From assembly GCA_018350325.1 (NCBI GenBank), contig JAEVLN010000011.1:690823-754822 (forward strand): a stretch of 64,000 bases of DNA, in the 5' to 3' direction. Source of the stretch: Globodera rostochiensis. Its lineage: Eukaryota; Nematoda; Chromadorea; Rhabditida; Heteroderidae. A program made the translations under genes and the position numbers. The notes below the pieces were generated by a model. The model saw only the letters and a list, made by a program, of their open reading frames with translations. It made no database searches and was not told the origin of the DNA. Positions 1-10,292 of this stretch are shown one piece after another (positions within the stretch are counted from its first letter, which is position 1; each line of letters begins with the position of its first letter).

Positions 1-265
1 TCTTGAATTCTTAATAAATTTTAAGTTAGGTTATGTTGTTTTAATCAGATTATTAAATAATTAACTTTTCTTAGCTGGTGAAAAGCAACATTGGCAAATA
101 TTATTTAAAAATTTTTCTATATATTCCGGATATGAAGTCAATTTATAGTTTAAGCTGACTCGCCTCCAGCTACTTATCTTATTCAACCATTGCGGCAATT
201 TAATTATAGGTATATATTTTAAATTATCAGCTTTTTTCTAATGCTTAACATTAAAACATTTTAAA
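1..265. other. AT-rich flank with one weak exon-like patch
   Basis: Mostly AT-rich. A GC-normal patch at 149-209 is preceded by TTTATAG and followed by GTATAT, so it could be a 61-nt plus-strand exon (reading about FKLTRLQLLILFNHCGN). The opposite strand over the same bases is also open, so the call is weak. Confidence 0.15.
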
Positions 266-421
266 TTTTTGTGTAAATTTGATCAATTAATTATTCAAAA
301 AATTTTTTTGGGTTTTTGTACAAAAAATTGGACCAAAAGTTTTTTGGGTTTTGGTTTTGGGTCAACTCGGAATAAAACCCAAAAAAAACCAAAACCCAAA
401 AAATCCCAAAAAAATCTTTTG
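266..421. repeat. G/T- and A/C-rich low-complexity repeat
   Basis: Alternating TTTTGGG/GGTTTTGG blocks are followed by their inverted form (CCCAAAA), so the stretch can fold on itself. The same word style continues into the left arm of the adjacent foldback repeat (TTTTGTACAAAAGTTTTGGG), suggesting this is an older partial copy of that repeat's outer end. A 92-codon frame over it (269-547) encodes only low-complexity K/P/F-rich sequence and is not treated as a gene. Confidence 0.5.
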
Positions 422-544
422 GTTTTGGTTTTGGGTCCATGCCCTTTTTTGTACAAAAGTTTTGGGTGTTGCCCGGTTGAATTTACACCCCTAAAGATAG
501 CATCATCGAGTGATTTTTCAATCTTTTTTAAGAATCCGTCGAAG

Positions 545-617
545 TAATTGATGGCTTAGTGGTTTGTCTTTTCGGCAACTCTTACGTTATGTGTTGGGTT
601 CGAACCTCCTTTAGTGC
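545..617 (+). pseudogene. tRNA-like SINE head, left arm
   Basis: An A box TGGCTTAGTGG (552-562) and a perfect B box GGTTCGAACC (597-606) lie 45 nt apart start to start, as in a tRNA gene. The acceptor and anticodon stems do not pair convincingly, so this is a tRNA-derived pseudogene or SINE head rather than a working tRNA. Transcription would run rightward into the loop of the foldback repeat. Confidence 0.6.
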
Positions 618-668
618 GAGCAATTACAAAATTTTAAAATTACGGTAGTTTTTTTAGGAATGGGAGAG

Positions 669-690
669 GTCCGTCCGCACCGCCAGAAAA
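669..690 (-). repeat. Degraded copy of the GGCGGCGCC hairpin family
   Basis: The reverse complement reads like the CTGGCGGTGC core followed by GGACCTCTCCCATTC. The same tail follows the hairpin at 14078-14103. The second half of the hairpin stem has decayed. It sits inside the loop of the foldback repeat, so that loop is itself repeat-derived. Confidence 0.5.
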
Positions 691-919
691 ATTTTTACAG
701 ATCAAGTCTTTATTACAAAATTAAACCAAAAAGTTCAGAAAAATATGAAAATTTGGCAATCTTTGTTAAAAAAATTTGTTGAAAAAAATTCAAAAAGATG
801 TGATGAATTTTTTTCAAAAATTCTTTTTTTCTGCCATCTTAATTAAAAAATATTCGAAAAATTATTTTAAAATTTATTAATGGGGGAAGCGTATGTGAGC
901 AGAGGAAAAATAATTGCTC

Positions 920-992
920 GCACTAAAGGAGGTTCGAACCCAACACATAACGTAAGAGTTGCCGAAAAGACAAACCACTAAGCCATCAATTA
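920..992 (-). pseudogene. tRNA-like SINE head, right arm
   Basis: Minus-strand copy of the left-arm tRNA-like segment. The A box is at 975-985 and the B box at 931-940 (GGTTCGAACC, palindromic). It is nearly identical to the left copy and faces it across 284 bp. Stems are degenerate, so no functional tRNA is claimed. Confidence 0.6.
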
Positions 993-1116
993 CTGCGACG
1001 GATTCTTAAAAAAAGATTGAAAAATCACTCGATGATGCTATCTTTAGGGGTGTAAATTCAACCGGGCAACACCCAAAACTTTTGTACAAAAAAGGGCATG
1101 GACCCAAAACCAAAAC

Positions 1117-2496
1117 TTACGTAAAAATGCAAAAGATTAATGATACGGTAATTGTCATATTTACAATATTATAAAACAAAAATTTTTTTGTTAAAAATTT
1201 TCATAAAAAAAGATGAAATAATAAAATTACGAAGGAGAGCCCATAATAGCATTCTCATAAAAAATGTAAAAACACCGGTAAAGGCGAATGAAATAATTGA
1301 GACGCTGGAAAACGCTACCAAATTTAACTACAACATTCAATAATCGACGCCAGAATGTTCAGCAAATCTATCGGAAATTTGTGTGTGGTTGTGCCGTCTA
1401 ATTAATTTGATTTTAAGTAAAGATTTTCAATTACCTTTAATAGCTACAACATAAACAAGTGTGTGGTGATCAAAAAATTATTAAGATAGTAAAAATTTAA
1501 AATTTTCGAATTACTATAAAATTCTGAACATTAAATTGTTTGCCTTAACGTTTTAGACAAAGAGTTAGTTTGCGGAGAACGTGAGTTGGTGATGCCAACT
1601 AAAAACGGATTTGACAAAGTAAAATATAAATTCATTGCTATAGTAAAAATAAAGAAACAAAACTTTTTTGAAAACGACATAAAATTTAAATAATATCCCT
1701 ACGTAAAAGCAAATAAAAAATTAAAAAATAGTAAAATAAATAAAAAATAAGATATTAGAAATAATTGTAAATTTACTATTAGTTAAACTATAAAATTACA
1801 CCCACTTGGATCATAAATTGATAATAGAAGAAAATTTGGATGAGAAAGGTTAAAATGGTAAAATCAATAAACATGATTGTGACTAAGCAAATAAAATTAT
1901 AAAATAAAAAGTTTAAAAAACTATGCTTAAAATCCTTCTTAATTTATTAATGAAAAAGTTAATTACAACTTTCAAGCAATTATTATTTTTTAATTTGTAT
2001 TTTGATATTTACAATTCAATTCTTAAATAACGGTTCAACCAATATTTGAAAAAGCAACTACTATAATGGAGGCAGAAAACAGACTGCAGCACAAAGATGC
2101 ATTTTGTTGCGGGCAAAAAACAACTTATTAAGCAAAACATATCATACTCAGAAACTTTATTTATATAAAATAATGTTAAATCCGGGATTAATACAGCTAA
2201 TTAATACATATCTTTAAATAAATAAGTCCTAGGATAATAAATTCCACAATACGACCGTTAACATACACTAACACCCAAGATGGCGAGTTGAGCTGAATTA
2301 TTTAACTTTGTTGAGTTAAGTTTCAATCAAAGCTTTGATTACATCTCAACGAAGATAAGAAACCGAGGACAAAAATTGTTTTTAAAAAAAAATTAATCTA
2401 TGAACAAGCAAATAATACTTTACAACAAAAATCAAAACTCTTCCGATTTAGAATATGTATTAGATGGCGATCACATCTGAATTTCATTTTTTATTA
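1117..2496. other. AT-rich DNA, weak open frames only
   Basis: No identifiable gene. A 63-codon frame at 1152-1343 (plus) ends in a GC-normal part reading about VKANEIIETLENATKF and could be exon sequence. A second open stretch near 1530-1690 reads about LDKELVCGERELVMPTKNGF and contains GTGAGT at its middle. Neither has support beyond being open and non-repetitive. Confidence 0.15.
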
Positions 2497-2847
2497 CGAA
2501 CTTCATCAAAATGTTTACTCGCGCATGTAATAGTAAAAAAGAATAGTAATTTTTCTACGATATATCGTTTTTTTGTTATTTAATCCAAGAAATTTTAAAT
2601 AGAACATTAAGATTTTAGTTTAAATTATAAATATTTGTTATTTTAAACTCGTAAATTTAGATTAGGTCTTTGTGTCGTTGACTCTGAATATTTTAAAATT
2701 ATTTTGTTTTCTAATGGTTTTTTAATTATTATACTTTTTATCATATACAAGCGCAACTTTTTATTTGGGTTTATAAATAGCAACTAACATATATTAACTT
2801 CTATAAAGGCGCAATTTAAATTTATTAAAGTAATTGTTATAGACTTG
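2497..2847 (+). repeat. Dispersed repeat, copy A (inverted partner at 23237-23646)
   Basis: This stretch matches the reverse complement of 23237-23646 at several well-separated blocks in the same order. Examples are CGAACTTCATCA, GATATAT with TTTAATCC, AAACTCGTAAATTT, TTGACTCTGAAT, ATTATACTTTTTATCA, and CAACTAACATA with GGCGCAATTTAAA. Divergence and indels are considerable, so this is an old interspersed element. No coding potential or terminal repeats were found. Confidence 0.7.
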
Positions 2848-3902
2848 TTGTTTATTTTAAATTTCCGAATTTTTTAAATCCAAAACTGATAAATTTGGAT
2901 AATAATCAAATCTTTAAGAAATAAAGTCAATAAAGGAATGACATTTTGTGATTTTTGTAATGCATTAAAAATCAAATATCTCAATTTATGATTTAGTGGT
3001 TTTTTCAGATCTCTGCAATATTTTTTTAAAATTATTTTTTTATTACTTTTTTAATTCGTCAGACATGCTTTTGAGCTAAAATTTTACGCTCTACAACAAC
3101 TGATCTTTTTATATTGCTTTGCTCCGGCATCTTTATAATAAGATGATTGACAACGTATAATAATTTCAAATATGGTCAGATGGCCATAAATTAAACTTTT
3201 TTTATTAAATAATACAATTAATAGCAATGTTTTTATGAAAATATAAATTAAAATTTAATTTTCCATTTTTTGACAAATTATAATAAAGTAAAAATTAAAA
3301 CAATTAAAAGCTGAAACAATATAATCTTATCATGAAATTATCAAAATATGTGTCGTGTCAAAAATCCTCATAGTTGCATCAGAAATTGTTTTATTCATTT
3401 ACCTAACAACTCGCAATATAAATACTTTAATTATTTATCGTGAATGTATTAATACTTTAAATTAGTATTTTTTAAATATTTATTATATTTTACCGCTTAT
3501 TAATTGGTTGCAATATTTGATATGCAGAAATTGTGCACTTTATTTTATTTATATTTTAGATATCCAATTTCACTAATGCGTTATATTTTCGAGAATAATT
3601 AGAAACAAAAAATGCCAAAAATGTCGACTCTCATTTTGTGGCGGTGTATTATCATTATTTAAAAATTAACAACTTCCACAGCTCATTTTGGCAGATGTAT
3701 AAAGTAAATTATATTTTGTTAGATCAGAATTCCCTTTATGTCTTTTTCAGTAGCATTTTTACAATATGTAATCAAAGAAATTTTATAACAAATTTACTAT
3801 TGCAAAAGCAAAATAAAATGCATAAGAAATTTTTTTTAATGTATTTTAAATTTCTTTGAATGTAACTTTTTTTAAATAAAGTATTTTTGTAAAACTACTC
3901 AC
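2848..3902. other. AT-rich DNA, nothing definite
   Basis: Mainly A/T runs. A small GC-normal patch at 3060-3135 reads MPEQSNIKRSVVVE on the minus strand just before a GTAAAA. It could be a short exon of the same minus-strand gene as 3903-3973, but nothing confirms this. Confidence 0.15.
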
Positions 3903-3973
3903 CACCCAATAAAAAAAATCGATGAGTCGATCGAAATATTGGCTTGGCGAGGGCAAAAATTTGTCCACTTTGC
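3903..3973 (-). CDS. Candidate 71-nt internal exon
   Basis: On the minus strand the segment is preceded by TTTTTTAG and followed immediately by GTGAGT, a good acceptor and donor pair. Between them one phase is open for 23 codons (about KVDKFLPSPSQYFDRLIDFF). The GC content is clearly above the flanks. No family is recognised. The plus strand is also open across the same bases, so coding status rests on the two splice signals. Confidence 0.3.
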
Positions 3974-5129
3974 CTAAAAAATTTACAAGTTGAAGGGAGA
4001 ATGCCAAATAGCGTTACCTCATTCAAGAATATTAATTTATTTGTTTTATGTTTGTGTCAGAATTTTAAAACAGTAATTTATAATTAATTCAATCATCTTT
4101 ATAATAATATAAATAAAATACATTTTATTTTGGCTCAACTCAATCAATTTTTTATTTTTTGTACGTAAAATTTAATGCATTTTAAGTTAATTAACTAAGG
4201 TCTATCATGTATGATATTAATGGAATAGAAATTGTTACTAGGTTTTTTGATTAGAATTAATTAATGAATTTTATCTTATTTGAAAGTGTTTTATTTTAGA
4301 GCGGACGTATTAATATTTTAATTTTCGTTTAATTACTTGCTTCATATGTATCTCAATATCCTTGAGTCCCCCTTTGATATGCCAACCATTCGATGATTAT
4401 CGTGTATCGTAAAATAACACACGGCAAATATTAATAGAATGACAATAAATTGGGTACAAACTTTATTTTTATTTTTCAATCGTTTTTGTAATCTTTTTTA
4501 TTTTATTGGTCAATTTCACTCAGAACATAGTTCCTATTTTTATGTTAATATTTATGTAAAATCCAATTATTATTTTCAGAACAGCACTATATCTACCTTA
4601 TTTTTATCTGATGTTGAGTTTTTCTTATTACAAATTAATAAATTAGTAAACTTAAACATAATTTTTGATATTCATTTAATTTATTAGTTGTTTTGTTTTG
4701 TTATTGTTCCACAATACGAAGGAATGGATAGCATTGTAATTTTTCATAAATTAAATATTTTAATTATAGTCGTTTTAGTTTTAAATAATGTCTTTCCATT
4801 TTTATGATATTATTATTCTTCAATCATCATTTCACCATGGTTGTATTAAGTCTTTAAATGATATAAACTTGTAAATGCTGCGCTTATACCATAGTATAAA
4901 AATATAAAACACCAAATGTTCGGTAATAAAACACAAGTTATAGTTAAAAAGCGGAAGGGGCGAACGCTTGCCTGAACAAGATCAGACTAGATCAGAATAA
5001 GAAAAAATGATAATAATTTTATGGAAAGGCAGCGAAGCATTTTTATTTAAAAAGTGAGAATTATTTTATTTTGTTAAAGGAGCAACAGTACAGCTCAAAT
5101 CTTGAATACTAGCATAAAACACTTCTGAG
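3974..5129. other. AT-rich DNA, nothing definite
   Basis: Contains an 82-codon frame at 4439-4687 (plus) that is almost entirely A/T-driven residues (F, I, N, Y, K), so it is read as chance. A GC-normal patch at 4340-4425 is open on both strands without clear splice signals. Confidence 0.15.
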
Positions 5130-5183
5130 AGAGACGACATCAATGGACGATCTAATCACATAATCCGAGTGTTTGGAGTTGGC
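5130..5183 (+). CDS. Candidate 54-nt exon with GTGAGT donor
   Basis: Eighteen in-frame codons (RDDINGRSNHIIRVFGVG) end exactly at GTGAGT (5184-5189). The upstream CTGAG at 5125-5129 is a poor acceptor, so the left boundary is a guess. Base composition is clearly less AT-rich than the surroundings. No family is recognised. Confidence 0.22.
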
Positions 5184-7295
5184 GTGAGTGCAAATTTATT
5201 TCTCCTTAATTATTAATCGCTTTAATTTCATATTTAATACAAAAAATTATACCAACCGTTTACGTGCATATGGTTACTTGATTGCGGCCAAAAATGCCAT
5301 TGAAATGCCTAATAAAAAAATAAAATGTTTAATAATTAAACTAAAATATTTTTTACTATTGTAATTATTAGTGACTCATCTGTTTTTAAGGCTTGGAAAA
5401 AACGTAACATAGTCTCATAAATAAAATCGGAGAAAGAAAAAAATTATATTTTAAATAAAAAATACGTTATTTTATCCGCAATAATTAATGTCAGACGGAA
5501 TTTATCTGTATCTATTTTATAAAATATCGCTTTTAATTAACGAAGCAGATTAAAGAAAAAAATAAATTTGCAATGTAAAGCCTTGCCATTTTTTGAGTAG
5601 CAACACAAAAAGTGTAATATGTATGCGCATTTCTTGTCTTGGCTGGTAAATTTAAAACAAACTAAAAAAACAAAACAAAGAAAATTTTGCTTCTTAAAAA
5701 ACAAGTAAAATAAATTCTAAATCAAATAAAATCAAAAATTAGGAAAAAATGTAAAGAGAAAAAATTGCACGCGAACCGAAATTAAGCAAAACTAAATATA
5801 ATTTTTTTTGTTGCGCGTCACTCCCGCCGTCTTTACCGGAACAACTTACGAGAGCGCTCAACCTAGACTACAGCCGAAAATACGGCAGAGAAAACCAAAT
5901 AAATAAAGCATAATTAAAATATCTAAAAACTTGAAAAAATCTTATATTTCGCCACATAAACAAGACAATTCAAAATTAAATATTTAATTAAAAGTTTAAT
6001 GGCATTATCAATGTTGCGTGTATTTTTTGTATTCAATTTTTAAAACAAATAAACAAAATTCATTCTTATTAAAAATACTATTACAATTTTAAAACTCATT
6101 AAAGCAAGCAACGGGCGTTTAAATAAAACAAATAATGTTAAAATAGAAAGAAAGTTTTAATAGTAGATATTAATCATATCAATAAATCCGTATAAACTGA
6201 ATTAATATATATTAATTATCAAATTTTGCACGGACTAAACTCTCAAACCGTTTATGATTCAAAAAAGAACATGCGGTCGTTCAAATGCTTAATATGTGAC
6301 CGAACAAAAAAATCGGATTAGGAATATCAGTAAAATTCTAAAAATTTACAAACATTACAAATAAAATGTGAAAAAAAAGTTATTTCAAAGAACAGCGTCA
6401 AGGCGTTGTGAGAAATGTCAACATCCCACAGGACATATTAACACATCTCTCTTGATTAAAAACTAATATTGTCTAAATAAAATATCAAATCTCTAATTGT
6501 TTAATGAAGTAACCAAAAATACTAGTTTTAGAGATTTTAGTTTAATAACATATAAACTTAATGGAAGACGTTTTACGTAAAAATTAATTCAGTTAGGTAT
6601 ATAAAGTCGGAAGATGTAGAAAATCATGAATAATAAGGGCATGTGATGAAAGCATCTAAACGTGTACGAATTGCGCCAGGATAAGAAAATACTAACTCAA
6701 AGTGGATGATATTGATTCAATAATTAATAAAAAACGTTTAAAAAAAATTTAATAAACCCAACATATAATAATAACGACATAATAAAAACATATTTTTATC
6801 AAACACTGTTTACCTATTCAAGCTTTATAAAAATATTTAACTAAAACAACGAACCAAAAACAAGTCAAAATTTAATAAATATTAGCATTTTAAAATATAA
6901 ACATTATATAAAAATAGCATTGCAGCTTATTTTACCACTAAAAGGAACACGTTTAATTAAAAAATAGTTTTAAAAAAGTAATATTATTTGCTCTGAGCGT
7001 GTCAATTACTCCGCAAATTAAAAATATTAAGCAACATTGTACAACGAATGATAACATTTGGCCAAGATAATAAATAAAATCAAAGAATAAATTTTTTAAA
7101 AATCAAATAAATTATACAATCAAGGAATAATAATTTGTTCATAAACTCAATATTTTTATGTGCATAGTTTTCAAGAAAAAAAATTGAAGTTTTTGTATAA
7201 CAATTTTGTAAACCGGTTTTTGAATTCAAATTTTAAAGCATAGGGGGGTCTTATTTTTATTTTAAGTTCACTTATTTTCACCAAAACTTTCAATC
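5184..7295. other. AT-rich DNA with small GC-normal patches
   Basis: Patches at about 5815-5885 and 6390-6440 stand out from long A/T runs but have no boundary signals I trust. No gene, RNA or repeat was recognised. Confidence 0.15.
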
Positions 7296-7353
7296 TTAGG
7301 CCTAAACCTAACAAACAACAACCTTAGGGTGGCTTAGGCCTAAGCCTAACAAG
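7296..7353 (-). repeat. Short (TTAGGC)2-like palindromic motif pair
   Basis: On the minus strand two related words occur 27 bp apart, GTTAGGCTTAGGCCTAAG and GTTAGGTTTAGGCCTAAG. The first contains two TTAGGC units and forms part of a perfect 16-bp palindrome. TTAGGC is the nematode telomere unit, but with only about two units each and palindromic extensions this may be coincidence. Confidence 0.35.
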
Positions 7354-7763
7354 CCCTTTTTTGAGAGATTTTGAGCCTGGACACTATGATGCATGTTTTG
7401 CGCATTTTTTAATTTTGAGTTTTTTTGCGCCGCAAATGTATGCGATTGTGTTTTGATTTGTCTTTCTATTAGTTTGAGGTTGTTATTTTGAAGGGATATG
7501 CATTGGCTACGATTTTTAAATTTTAACACAATCAAACACAATTCTTGCAAAACGGACTATAATAATGTATTACAAAAATGTAATCGGAATTATTCCAGTT
7601 ATGGAAACTAATATTACTGTAAACAAACATTTACTTATGTAATTTACGGAAAGATAAATACAAGAAATGGATGAACACAAAAAAAATTACGTCATAGAGG
7701 CAACATCCCTGTGCAAACTTGAGTAGAAGCAATCAAGGTAGTTGACACTTGCAAGCGACTTAC

Positions 7764-7807
7764 AGAGAGAGCAGCTCTCCATGTGATATCAAACTGCATG
7801 CAGTTTT
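7764..7807 (-). CDS. Candidate 44-nt exon with GTAAGT donor
   Basis: On the minus strand TTTGCTCAG precedes and a consensus GTAAGT follows a 44-nt segment, open in two phases (for example NCMQFDITWRAALS). The same bases lie in a 40-odd-codon open stretch on the plus strand (about 7738-7860, including EAIKVVDTCKRLTERAALHV), so strand is uncertain. No family is recognised. Confidence 0.22.
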
Positions 7808-8207
7808 CTGAGCAAAGTTGGAACATAAAATTAAACCCGTCTTTTGTTAGAACCAAATAAAAAATAAATAAAACTTAACAAATTTATCTTGTATAATGAT
7901 TTCTTTTTGTTGAAATAAATACCATAATATAAATAATAAATTTTTATACTAAAGCAAGAATGTAAAGAACTATTTATTTTTGTGGATTAATTTTACTTCT
8001 ATCTAAGTGCAGATCAATTCTAAAAAAAAATTTAAAGTTAACATATGTAAAATTAATGTTGGTTAGAGATGTTGCGCCAATTCATCATTTTTAATTTAAA
8101 TTAGATTTTGTTTGATAACAATAAAAATTAAAAATTAATTAGCGGACGTGACTACCAACATGGTTTGTATTTCAGCAATAATAATAAGATATTCTTCTAT
8201 TTAATAG

Positions 8208-8384
8208 AATTCAAATTTGGCGACCGATAAAAACATCAAAAGATTCACAGGAAAAAACTGGTGGATTGACTTTGACGTTGACGGCGACCAGAATTTGTTA
8301 AATTCTGTGAAAAAATTAAATAAAAAAGAGGTTAAAAACAAACATTTTTTAACCAAAAATTCACAAACTAAAAATACTTTATGA
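8208..8384 (+). CDS. 58-residue open frame, unrecognised
   Basis: Open from just after a TAG to a TGA, with no early ATG. The first 45 codons are GC-normal and include KRFTGKNWWIDFDVDGDQNL; the C-terminal part becomes K/N-rich. An AG lies just upstream at 8206-8207 (TTTAATAG), so it could be an exon. The minus strand is also open here (including NVKVNPPVFSCESFDVF), so this is tentative. Confidence 0.2.
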   Translation, partial: NSNLATDKNIKRFTGKNWWIDFDVDGDQNLLNSVKKLNKKEVKNKHFLTKNSQTKNTL

Positions 8385-9856
8385 TAGTAAATTTCATTAA
8401 ATATTCAAAATTTTTCGGTTTATTTGATTCACATTGAAACAAATTTAATAAATATTGATAATTCCTTGTAATAATGCTAGCAAAATAGACATCATCGGCC
8501 TTAAACTTGCTTAAATTTTATATAATTTTAATATTAATTTTCTGCTCTCTTTTATGCTTAGTTTCAAGAATTTGAAAATTTCTAAATTTATTCAATGGAA
8601 AAATGCTCCTTATGTTGTAGACTCCAGATCATTTTTATAACTATATAGAACTTTTTCTTTTTATTAATTTATAATTTTGATGCAAATTTGTTAGGAAACT
8701 CCATATCAACACGCAACCGCTAAAAGGCTGATATGTCGATAGAACACAGAAATTTTTTTGGATAGGATAAATAATATTGTTATTAAGTATTTCCCATATT
8801 TCGTTTTTAATCAACTTAATAATTGTAATTACAATTTTTTTTATTTGTCCAATCGCAATAAAAATAATGATTTATTTTAATAAATTTGAATTTTTATGAC
8901 AGGAAATTGACCCTCTTCGTTATTTTTTTAATTTACAATTTCACGGTTGTGTTTTTAAGTATAATTCAGAAGGCAGCGAAAGAATTCAAAATTTTATATT
9001 GGTGACAATCGAAATCCTTATTGTGTTCAATTGTAATGTTTATCATAATAATTAAAATTTTTCAGAATTATTATTTATTGTCTATATTTATCATATTAAA
9101 TTTTGTGTGCCATTAATGCGGACAGGTGGAACATTGCGTAGCCATTCGTCTTGTTTTCACACTTTCCGCTAAGTCTCAAACGTAGCTTAAGCAGCACAAT
9201 CTGTGATACTTCACACTGGCATGTGCCGTGATCACATACCCTAGTCCCGGTCCACCGAATTATTTTTCAAATCATAAAGTACATAATAACTTTTAAAGTT
9301 TTCAAATTAAGTTTCATTTCGTTATTTTAAATATAAAAATAGGTTGTTTAATGATCTTGGGATTTGCAGATATTTTGTTATTATTCACATTGATTATCGT
9401 TTTCCGAGGAGGCAGGTATTTTCAACGGAATATTTTTTCTTATTTGCGATAAAATGGCCAAGTATTAACTAATATCTGAAAAAATTAGCGACCCACTTTA
9501 AAATAATAAAAAAATGATTACTCAGAAATTAGAAGAAGCTTAGACTGTGAACCTTACGAAATAGGTAAACACACTTATGATGAACAAAACCACTAAAACG
9601 AAAAAAGCGGATTTCGCCAGAACGAGAAGAAGTCGTGATCATAAATATCTAAATAGCAAATGGGTAAATTGGGTATTCATTCTTAATTTGGGTAAATGTT
9701 TATTTCTTTACAAAAGTTTTAAGCTTATAAATAAACAAATCAATTTACAAATATTTATTTCGCATCTTAAAATACATTAGAATCAATTTTCATATAAATC
9801 AATCATCCTCAAATCAACGCAGAACTTTCAAAACGACGTATGATGAAAAGATTTAA
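8385..9856. other. AT-rich DNA with one GC-normal island
   Basis: The island at about 9115-9260 is the largest in this part. It is open on the minus strand (includes GGPGLGYVITAHASVK) and partly on the plus strand, with no convincing splice edges. The remainder is A/T runs. A 67-codon frame at 9577-9780 is K/N/R-rich and not supported. Confidence 0.2.
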
Positions 9857-10292
9857 ATTTCTTCAAAAAATAAAATGTTCAAAAAAGTAACTAAAAAATT
9901 ATTAGATGGGGTGCGTTGATGACCAAATTACTCTAACCGTCTGACTCTCTCTTTTTAGCACACTATTTCTTCAAAAAATAAAATGTTCAAAAAAGTAACT
10001 AAAAAAAATTATTAGATGGGGTGCGTTGATGACCAAATTACTCTAACCGTCTGACTCTCTCTTTTTAGCACACTATTTCTTCAAAAAATAAAATGTTCAA
10101 AAAAGTAACTAAAAAATTATTAGATGGGGTGCGTTGATGACCAAATTACTCTAACCGTCTGACTCTCTCTCTTTTTAGCACACTATTTCTTCAAAAAATA
10201 CAAATTTTCAGAAATTAAACTAAAACAATTTTTAGATGGGGCGCGTTGATGACCAAATTACTCTAAACGTCTGACTCTCTCTTTTTAGCACA
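9857..10292 (+). repeat. Tandem array, four ~109-bp units
   Basis: Four units begin with ATTTCTTCAAAAAATA at 9857, 9965, 10075 and 10185 (periods 108, 110, 110). Each contains TAGATGGGGTGCGTTGATG, ACCAAATTACTCTAA and CGTCTGACTCTCTC, then CTTTTTAGCACA. The first three are nearly identical and the fourth is more diverged (GGGGCGCG, and a changed first third). The same unit recurs in the opposite orientation at 27235-27491. Confidence 0.9.

Larger units (their letters stand above)
422..1116. repeat. Foldback repeat with ~206-bp arms and tRNA-like heads
   Basis: Bases 422-626 and 911-1116 are reverse complements over about 205 bp, differing by one single-base indel and one substitution that I can see. 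They flank a 284-bp loop. Each arm runs from GGTTTTGGGTCC through a GGGTGT...ACACCCC block to a tRNA-like segment with good Pol III A and B boxes. The arms are in inverted orientation, so the two tRNA-like promoters point toward each other into the loop. This could be two SINE copies inserted head to head, or one foldback element. The near identity of the arms implies recent origin or gene conversion. I could not define target duplications at the outer ends. Confidence 0.8.

Noticed and set aside
545..617. Functional tRNA gene
   Set aside because: A and B boxes are good, but acceptor and anticodon stems do not pair, and the segment is part of a duplicated repeat.
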